This document shows, in pieces, positions 5,026-9,411 of a stretch of DNA of 9,411 bases. This stretch comes from DASPLH01 sp035627675 (GTDB lineage Bacteria; Acidobacteriota; Terriglobia; Terriglobales; Acidobacteriaceae), in the NCBI GenBank assembly GCA_035627675.1, contig DASPLH010000118.1, positions 1 to 9,411 on the forward strand, read 5' to 3'. A program made the position numbers and the translations under genes. Below the pieces are notes generated by a model. It was given only the letters and a program-made list of their open reading frames with translations, searched no databases and had not been told where the DNA came from. Within the stretch, counting starts at the first letter, position 1; the number at the start of each line of letters is the position of its first letter.

Positions 5026-7137
5026 TCACGCCCGCAGCGTTCCGCCGAGTGTTTCCACGGCCTTGATGACCTGCTGCGACCATGTGCTGACTTCGTCGTC
5101 ACGCAAGGTGCGCTCGGCGGACTGGAAGCGCGCGCGCAACAGCAACGAATAGCGATCTTTCGGCAGCGAGCCACCGCGGAATATCTCGGCAGGCTCCAGC
5201 GCCTTCATCTCGGAAATGTTCAGCGCCTCCACCGTGCTCTTGATGCGCTCGAACTCCGTTCCTTCCGGCAGCAGGAACGAGAAGTCCCGCTCCACGGCAG
5301 GGAAGCGCGGGACCGGCGTGTAGCGCGGGAGCCGGAGGTTGTGCGCGAACAGCCGCTCGGAAATCAACTCTGCCACAAAGACGTCCTGCTTCAATTTGCG
5401 CGATGCCGCAAGGTCCGGGTGCACTTGCCCGAACCGTGCCACCGTCATCCCATCGACCACCACGCGCGCCGAGCGGCCCGGATGGTAATACTCCGGTACG
5501 TGGCGGTCGTAGTAGATCGACTTCGCGTCGAACTCGCCGATCAACTGCTCCACCTCGCCCTTGAGGTGGAAAAACGTGTATGCCCCGGGCTTGCCGTGCA
5601 CTCCGCTCTCGAGCGCGTTTCCGGTCGCCACGAAGGCGATCCGCGAACGCTCATCCACCTTCTCGCCCTGCGCCTCGAAGATGTGCCCAGCCTCGAATAA
5701 CCGGACGTCCGTGGTCCCGCGGTTCAGGTTGTAAGCGACCTGCGAGATCAGGTTGGGCACCAGCGAAGTCCGCATGTACGCCGCTTCTTCGCTCAGCGGG
5801 TTGGCCAGGCGGACAGGCTCGCCGCCAAAGTGCTTCGCCTCCTCCAGCGAAACGAAGGTGGAGGAGATGGACTCGTTGTATCCCATCGCCAGCAGGCGTT
5901 CGCGCATCGCGGCCTGCTTCCTGGCCGTGGGCAACTCAACAACCGCGCCCGCGAACGACGGCAGGGTGCTCGGCAGCTTAAGGTAGCCATAGATGCGCGC
6001 GATTTCCTCGATGAGATCAATTTCGCGCTCAACGTCCAGACGCCAGCTCGGGACCTGCACTACGAAGTCCGCAACCGACTCAGCCACGGCCGCGCCCGTG
6101 CCGCCGACGCCGGCCGTTGCCGTCGGGCCGGAGGTCCCGGTCGTTGCCGCCGAGGCCGCGAAACGTCCCGGCGTCACGCCGAAGCCCAGCCGGCGCAGGA
6201 TGCGCCCGATCTCCTGCTCGGGGATGTCGGCGCCGAGGATTCGTGCGACTTCCGAACGCCGAAGGTTGATCTTCGGGAACGCCAGCTGTCGCGCAACTGC
6301 GTCGTTTACTGGGCTGACTTCACCGCCGGCGCTCTCCTGGATCAACTGCGCGACCCTCGCGCATGCCAGAGGTGTGATGCCGAAGTCCGCGCCGCGCTCG
6401 AACCGATGCGAGGCATCGGTGTGCATGCCCAGCCTGCGGGCCGTGCGGCGGATCGTTGCCGGGTCGAACCACGCCGATTCGATCAGGACGTTCTTCGTCG
6501 CCTCGGTGATCATCGACGACTCGCCACCCATGATGCCCGCAAGCGCCAGCGGCTTTACGGCATCGGCGATGACCAGGTCGTCGCGGGTGAGCTTGCGCTC
6601 TAGGCCGTCGAGCGTCTTGAGCGTTTCACCGTCTTTGGCGCGACGCACCACGATCTTGCCGCCCTCGATGCGGTCGAGGTCGAAAGCGTGCGTAGGCTGG
6701 CCGATCTCGTTGAGCACGTAGTTCGTCGCGTCCGCCACGTTGCTGATTGGCCGCTGGTCGATCAGTTCGAGCCGGTGAGCGATGTGCTTTGGCGAAGGCG
6801 CGATCTTGACTCCGCGCACTACTCGCGCCGTATATCGGGCGCATCCCTGCGAGTCTTCGATCTCGATGGGGAACGCCGGGACAGCCGCTTGCTCCACAAC
6901 GTGCGGCTCGACCGCCTTCAGTTCGAGATCGTAGATGGCCGAGGCCTCGCGGGCTACGCCGTAGTGGTTCATGGCATCGACGCGGTTGGTCGTGATCTCC
7001 GCCTCGTAGCAGAAGTCCGTGCCGTCGTTGTAAAAGCCCTCGACTGCGATGCCAGCGGCAGTCAGGTCGTCGGCCATGCGGCGGTCATCCACAGCGGGAG
7101 ATGCAAAATCGCGAATCCAGTTCACAGAAATCTTCAT
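5026..7137 (-). CDS. pheT: Phenylalanyl-tRNA synthetase beta subunit, short form without the EMAP-II-like domain
   Basis: PheT is the beta subunit of the (alpha-beta)2 cytoplasmic enzyme that charges tRNA-Phe; it carries editing and tRNA-contact domains. The 703-residue product begins with the usual B1 start (MKISVNWIRDF). At about residue 40 it passes straight to the region corresponding to E. coli residue 155 or so (EITTNRVDAMNHYGVAREA). The EMAP-II-like tRNA-binding domain, about 110 residues, therefore appears absent; E. coli PheT is 795 residues. B3/B4 editing region: about 90-280 (DATNYVLNEIGQPTHAFDLD, GIMGGESS). B5: about 284-385, with an Ala/Gly/Thr-rich insert at about 326-355 before VQVPSWRLDVEREIDLIEE. 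Core B6/B7: about 395-600. FDX-ACB anticodon-binding domain: 604-702 (PRFPAVERDFSF through the end). The start is ATG 7137-7135 by homology. An upstream in-frame ATG at 7218 would only add a non-conserved stretch overlapping a palindrome. No clear ribosome site is seen. Confidence 0.93.
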   Translation of the reverse strand: MKISVNWIRDFASPAVDDRRMADDLTAAGIAVEGFYNDGTDFCYEAEITTNRVDAMNHYGVAREASAIYDLELKAVEPHVVEQAAVPAFPIEIEDSQGCARYTARVVRGVKIAPSPKHIAHRLELIDQRPISNVADATNYVLNEIGQPTHAFDLDRIEGGKIVVRRAKDGETLKTLDGLERKLTRDDLVIADAVKPLALAGIMGGESSMITEATKNVLIESAWFDPATIRRTARRLGMHTDASHRFERGADFGITPLACARVAQLIQESAGGEVSPVNDAVARQLAFPKINLRRSEVARILGADIPEQEIGRILRRLGFGVTPGRFAASAATTGTSGPTATAGVGGTGAAVAESVADFVVQVPSWRLDVEREIDLIEEIARIYGYLKLPSTLPSFAGAVVELPTARKQAAMRERLLAMGYNESISSTFVSLEEAKHFGGEPVRLANPLSEEAAYMRTSLVPNLISQVAYNLNRGTTDVRLFEAGHIFEAQGEKVDERSRIAFVATGNALESGVHGKPGAYTFFHLKGEVEQLIGEFDAKSIYYDRHVPEYYHPGRSARVVVDGMTVARFGQVHPDLAASRKLKQDVFVAELISERLFAHNLRLPRYTPVPRFPAVERDFSFLLPEGTEFERIKSTVEALNISEMKALEPAEIFRGGSLPKDRYSLLLRARFQSAERTLRDDEVSTWSQQVIKAVETLGGTLRA

Positions 7138-7213
7138 GGTCAGTCGCCAGTCGGTGGCCGTTCGTTGTCGGTCACCCGCAGCGGCCAAAGCCGCTTGTTC
7201 TTGCCGCATTCGC

Positions 7214-7233
7214 GGCACGGCTTAAGCCGTGCC
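7214..7233. repeat. 20-bp perfect palindrome in the pheS-pheT gap
   Basis: GGCACGGCTTAAGCCGTGCC is exactly self-complementary. It sits about 77 bases upstream of the pheT start. As RNA it would form a long hairpin with a very small loop. Without a T run it is not a typical terminator; it may be a dispersed repeat or a binding site for a dimeric protein. Confidence 0.65.
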
Positions 7234-7251
7234 CTGATACAAATTCTCCGG

Positions 7252-7275
7252 CCTCAGTGCCTCGGTGTCTCTGTG
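7252..7275. repeat. Degenerate octamer array in the pheS-pheT gap
   Basis: Three 8-base units, CCTCAGTG, CCTCGGTG and TCTCTGTG, lie in tandem. They resemble the CTCAGYRC-type units at 4756-4787 and 4999-5022, which suggests one family of short intergenic repeats. Confidence 0.55.
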
Positions 7276-7289
7276 GTTCAAAACAAACC

Positions 7290-7317
7290 GGGAACTCGGA
7301 ACCGGGAACCGGGAACT
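7290..7317. repeat. Heptamer tandem array next to the pheS stop codon
   Basis: Four 7-base units, GGGAACT, CGGAACC, GGGAACC and GGGAACT, end one base from the pheS stop codon (7321-7319). In the mRNA sense the units AGTTCCC, GGTTCCC, GGTTCCG and AGTTCCC start immediately after the TAG. This is the same placement as the array after pheT, but with a different period. Confidence 0.7.
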
Positions 7318-7318
7318 G

Positions 7319-8413
7319 CTAAGCAAACTGCCTCAGGAACCTCATATCGCCGGAGAAGAACTGCTGGATGTCGTCCACCTCGTACTTCATCATCGCCAGC
7401 CGCTCCACGCCCATGCCGAAGGCGAATCCGCTGAACTTCTGCGGGTCGTAGCCGACGAACCCGAAGACATTCGGGTCCACCATTCCGGCGCCCAGCAACT
7501 CGATCCAGCCGCTCTGCTTGCACGGACGGCATCCCTTGCCGCCGCAGAACGGGCAACTGATCGCGATATCGGCGCTCGGCTCGGTGAAAGGGAAGAACGA
7601 CGGGAAGAAGCGCGTCTTTACGTCGTTGCCGAACAGCGACTTCATCGCGTGCTCGAGCGTGCCCTTCAGGTCAGCGAACGTAATGTTGGTGTCCACGCAA
7701 AGGCCTTCGATCTGATGAAAGACCGGAGAGTGCGTCGCGTCCGGAGCGTCGTTGCGATGCACCTTCCCCGGACAGATCACGCGCACCGGCGGCTTCAACT
7801 GCTCCATCGAGCGGATCTGCACCGGAGACGTGTGCGTGCGCAGCAGCAGGCGATCGCGCTGCGGACGCCGCTCCTGGTTTGCGATGAACAGCGTGTCCTG
7901 CGTGTCGCGCGCCGGATGGTTCGGCGGGAAGTTCAGGGCCTCAAAGTTGTAGTAGTCGCTCTCGACCTCGGGACCTTCCGCGACCGAGTATCCCATCTTG
8001 ACGAACACATCGATGAGTTCATCGAGCACCTGCAACACAGGGTGCTTCACGCCGTACGCCCGCTGAATGCCGGGAAGGGTGATGTCGAGCGTCTCGGCCT
8101 TGAGCTTCGCTTCGGACGCCGAGCCCGACATCTGCTCTTCGACTGCCGCGACGCGCTCCTCAACCTTCTGCTTGAGGGCGTTGACCCTCTGGCCCACTTC
8201 GCGCTTCGAAGGGCCGGGAGCGGCCTTCAGCCACGTGTCGTTAACTTGGGTGAGGATGCCGTTCTTCCGCGCCATCCAGCGGTTGCGGAAGTCCTCGCAG
8301 GCTTTCGCGCCGGTGATCGCGGCCGACTCCTGTTCAAGGGCGGAGAGCAGTTCCTGTGTGGCGCGGTCCAGCGCTTCGGGCGAGTAATCTTCGAGCTTCG
8401 GAACGGTATACAT
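7319..8413 (-). CDS. pheS: Phenylalanyl-tRNA synthetase alpha subunit with a four-cysteine insert
   Basis: PheS is the catalytic class II subunit that activates phenylalanine with ATP and transfers it to tRNA-Phe. The 364-residue product has an N-terminal helical arm (about 1-100) that would contact tRNA. The catalytic domain follows: motif 1 region 124-151 (HPVLQVLDELIDVF...GPEVE), motif 2 region 211-237 (RVICPGKVHRND, FHQIEG) and motif 3 region 329-344 (GFAFGMGVERLAMMKY). Between FTEPSADI and the strand GWIELLGAGMV is an insert with C287-x2-C290-x4-C295-x2-C298, a likely zinc knuckle that E. coli PheS lacks but some other bacterial PheS proteins have. E. coli PheS is 327 residues; the arm loops and this insert explain the extra length. 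The start at ATG 8413-8411 gives a natural N-terminus, though the ribosome site is weak. pheT starts 181 bases downstream. Confidence 0.95.
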   Translation of the reverse strand: MYTVPKLEDYSPEALDRATQELLSALEQESAAITGAKACEDFRNRWMARKNGILTQVNDTWLKAAPGPSKREVGQRVNALKQKVEERVAAVEEQMSGSASEAKLKAETLDITLPGIQRAYGVKHPVLQVLDELIDVFVKMGYSVAEGPEVESDYYNFEALNFPPNHPARDTQDTLFIANQERRPQRDRLLLRTHTSPVQIRSMEQLKPPVRVICPGKVHRNDAPDATHSPVFHQIEGLCVDTNITFADLKGTLEHAMKSLFGNDVKTRFFPSFFPFTEPSADIAISCPFCGGKGCRPCKQSGWIELLGAGMVDPNVFGFVGYDPQKFSGFAFGMGVERLAMMKYEVDDIQQFFSGDMRFLRQFA

Positions 8414-8472
8414 GAGTGCAGTTCTCGATTGCCAGTTCTACCACGAGTGTGGCGCGTACCAGTGGGGGGGCG

Positions 8473-8504
8473 CGGTGTAGCGCGGGCGTCTCGCCCGCAC
8501 ACCG
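8473..8504. repeat. Two-step GC-rich hairpin upstream of pheS
   Basis: CGGTGT (8473-8478) pairs with ACACCG (8499-8504). After a three-base bulge, GCGGGCG (8482-8488) pairs with CGCCCGC (8492-8498) around the loop TCT. There is no T tract on either strand, which argues against a classical terminator. It is likely an intergenic repeat or attenuator-like structure; the function is unknown. Confidence 0.6.
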
Positions 8505-8520
8505 GGTCTCTCAAATGGCG

Positions 8521-8591
8521 AAAGCCACGGATTCGCACAGACCGACACGGATTTAGGTAATCCGTGAACATCCGTGCTAATCCGTGGCTTT
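8521..8591. repeat. Inverted-repeat block of AATCCGTG/CACGGATT words
   Basis: AAAGCCACGGATT (8521-8533) is exactly inverted at 8579-8591. Nested inside, CACGGATT (8546-8553) is inverted at 8559-8566, and a further ATCCGTG copy lies at 8570-8576. Five copies of the ATCCGTG word in about 70 bases form a cruciform-capable block. Similar words recur in intergenic DNA of several environmental phyla as far as I recall; that is not something I can check here. Confidence 0.65.
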
Positions 8592-8698
8592 GATCTTAAC
8601 GATCGACCGCGCCTGAAGGAGGTCCTTTGCCGAGAGGCCTTTGGATTCCCATACTCTCGGGCGGAGCTTGCTGCTCCTGCGGGCGCGTGCGGCTTTGT

Positions 8699-9064
8699 TT
8701 ATGCCTGTGCGGCAGTGGCCGCTTTGGCCTGCTGCACAAGCGCGGTAAAGCCTGCCGGATCGTTGACGGCGATGTCGGCCAGGACCTTGCGGTCTAGTTC
8801 GATGCCGGCCTTCTTCAGGCCGTTCATGAACGCCGAGTAGCTCATGTCGTTCAGCTTGGCAGCGGCGCCGATGCGCACGATCCAGATCGCGCGATACTGG
8901 CGCTTCTTCTGCTTGCGGCCGGTGTAGGCGAACTTCAGTCCGCGCTGCACGGCCTCTTGTGCTGCCTGGTAGAGCTTCGATTTTGTTAGGAAATAACCAC
9001 TCGCCAGGTCTAGTAGCTTTTTACGCTTCTGGCGGCGCTTTGTACCACGTTTTACGCGAGGCAT
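8699..9064 (-). CDS. rplT: Large ribosomal subunit protein bL20
   Basis: bL20 binds 23S rRNA early in 50S assembly, and in several bacteria it represses its own operon. The 121-residue product matches the family along its length: a long basic N-terminal tail (MPRVKRGTKRRQKRKKLLDL), then YTGRKQKKRQYRAIWIVRI, MSYSAFMNGLKKAGIELDRKVLADIA and an Ala-rich C-terminus. E. coli bL20 is 118 residues. The ribosome site GGAG lies about seven bases before the ATG (minus strand CGGAGCAAGCA-ATG). It follows rpmI after 143 bases, as in the common infC-rpmI-rplT operon; infC, if present, lies beyond the window edge. Confidence 0.96.
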   Translation of the reverse strand: MPRVKRGTKRRQKRKKLLDLASGYFLTKSKLYQAAQEAVQRGLKFAYTGRKQKKRQYRAIWIVRIGAAAKLNDMSYSAFMNGLKKAGIELDRKVLADIAVNDPAGFTALVQQAKAATAAQA

Positions 9065-9207
9065 TGCTTGCTCCGTTTTCGATCAGGTATTCAGCGGCTG
9101 GAGGCAGGAGGTGTGAGCCTTTGGCCTCTTCACACGCTGTGGACCACGCCGGAAACCGGGGGCCCTGGTTACGCTGCCCGGTCCATTGCCGGGCGGCGGG
9201 AGATCCC
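9065..9207 (-). other. Structured spacer between rpmI and rplT
   Basis: The 143-base spacer is long for ribosomal protein genes. It contains GTGTGA...TCACAC stem-loop sequence (about 9111-9135) and several GC-rich inverted words (for example around 9150-9200). In E. coli and Bacillus, this operon is controlled by bL20 binding to mRNA structures. A similar site here is possible, but I could not identify one, so the role is open. Confidence 0.3.
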
Positions 9208-9220
9208 TTAGTAAGGGATC
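9202..9220 (-). repeat. Perfect inverted repeat covering the rpmI stop codon
   Basis: GATCCCTTA (9202-9210) is inverted as TAAGGGATC (9212-9220) around one central base. The hairpin includes the last codons and TAA stop of rpmI. No T run follows, so it is not a terminator. It could affect ribosome release, coupling to rplT or mRNA stability (inference), or be chance. Confidence 0.5.
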
Positions 9221-9402
9221 ATCCTCTTTACTTTTGGCTGGTCGGCTTTATCGACCATGCCGGCCATGTCGAGCTGGCGCTTACGCTTCGTCGGCTTCGA
9301 AGTCAGGATGTGGCGCTGGAAAGCGTGACCACGCTTTACCTTGCCCGTACCTGTCTTCTTGAAGCGCTTGGCGGCGCCGCTGTGAGTCTTAAGTTTCGGC
9401 AT
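9208..9402 (-). CDS. rpmI: Large ribosomal subunit protein bL35
   Basis: bL35 is a small basic protein of the 50S subunit. The 64-residue product matches the family: MPKLKTHSGAAKRFKKTGTGKVKRG, then HAFQRHILTSKPTKRKRQLD and a C-terminal VKRMIPY; the usual length is about 64-66. It is complete, starting at ATG 9402-9400, nine bases from the window edge, so its ribosome site is only partly visible (GGAACCCCT). It is the first gene of the visible minus-strand run and precedes rplT. Confidence 0.95.
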   Translation of the reverse strand: MPKLKTHSGAAKRFKKTGTGKVKRGHAFQRHILTSKPTKRKRQLDMAGMVDKADQPKVKRMIPY

Positions 9403-9411
9403 AGGGGTTCC

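Larger units (their letters stand above)
8414..8698. other. Repeat-rich gap between rplT and pheS
   Basis: This 285-base gap holds no gene. It carries a GC-rich hairpin (8473-8504), an inverted-repeat block of AATCCGTG words (8521-8591) and, nearer rplT, small stem-loops such as GGAGC-TTGCT-GCTCC (minus-strand transcript, about 8663-8677) without T runs. I see no convincing promoter for pheS and no terminator for rplT, so read-through from rplT into pheS is possible. Confidence 0.5.

Noticed and set aside
4740..5174. Small open frames in the pheT downstream gap
   Set aside because: They are made of repeat and hairpin sequence and partly overlap the pheT end; no protein features.
5026..7218. 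Upstream ATG of pheT at 7218
   Set aside because: The extra 27 residues are not conserved and are coded by palindrome and repeat sequence; the family start is MKIS at 7137.
5830..7434. Plus-strand open frames opposite pheT
   Set aside because: They are antisense to conserved PheT domains and have no family resemblance or ribosome sites.
8473..8504. Hairpin considered as an rplT terminator
   Set aside because: No T run on either side, and it lies nearly 200 bases from the rplT stop, so rho-independent termination is not supported.
7265..8560. 431-codon plus-strand open frame across pheS
   Set aside because: It runs antisense to the clear pheS motifs and extends through repeats; the composition is typical of a shadow frame.

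Overview
This is an ordinary housekeeping stretch of a GC-rich Gram-negative-type chromosome. Two envelope genes are on the plus strand. On the minus strand lies a long translation/cell-division run. The gene order (rpmI-rplT-pheS-pheT, a short coiled-coil gene, zapA, then a 6S RNA candidate), the character of the proteins and the short intergenic repeats suggest an Acidobacteriota (Terriglobia-like) genome. That placement is inference; no marker gene here proves it.

Plus strand, 1-3409: a near-consensus sigma-70 promoter (TTGAAC-17-TATAAT, 70-98) and a GC-rich leader of about 120 nt precede a secreted SLT-family lytic transglycosylase (224-1180). Nineteen bases later comes a 711-residue exported N-acetylmuramoyl-L-alanine amidase (1200-3335) with a helical/TPR-like N-terminus, an AMIN domain, a long charged Pro-rich linker and a C-terminal Amidase_3 domain. 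The pair looks like a two-gene operon for peptidoglycan cleavage: one enzyme cuts the glycan strand, the other removes the peptide stem. A two-way terminator hairpin (3385-3409) separates it from the convergent minus-strand genes.

Minus strand, read from 9402 down to 3425: ribosomal proteins bL35 (rpmI) and bL20 (rplT), both phenylalanyl-tRNA synthetase subunits (pheS, pheT), a small coiled-coil protein that may be ZapB-like, and the FtsZ-ring protein ZapA, which ends at a strong two-way terminator (3981-4003). After a gap of about 320 bases with no recognisable gene lies a roughly 200-nt RNA with its own promoter and terminator. I call it 6S RNA (ssrS) from its long closing stem, its small 3' hairpin, its resemblance to the E. 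coli RNA and its position downstream of zapA.

The most unusual protein feature is PheT. It is 703 residues long and appears to lack the whole EMAP-II-like tRNA-binding domain usually inserted near the N-terminus. It also carries an Ala/Gly/Thr-rich insertion of about 30 residues in the B5 region. The intergenic gaps on the minus strand hold many short-period (7-8 bp) tandem arrays, two of which begin 1-3 bases after a stop codon, plus several hairpins and palindromes. I see no defence system, mobile element, CRISPR array, tRNA or rRNA. I found no clear undescribed system; the repeat architecture and the reduced PheT are the best leads.
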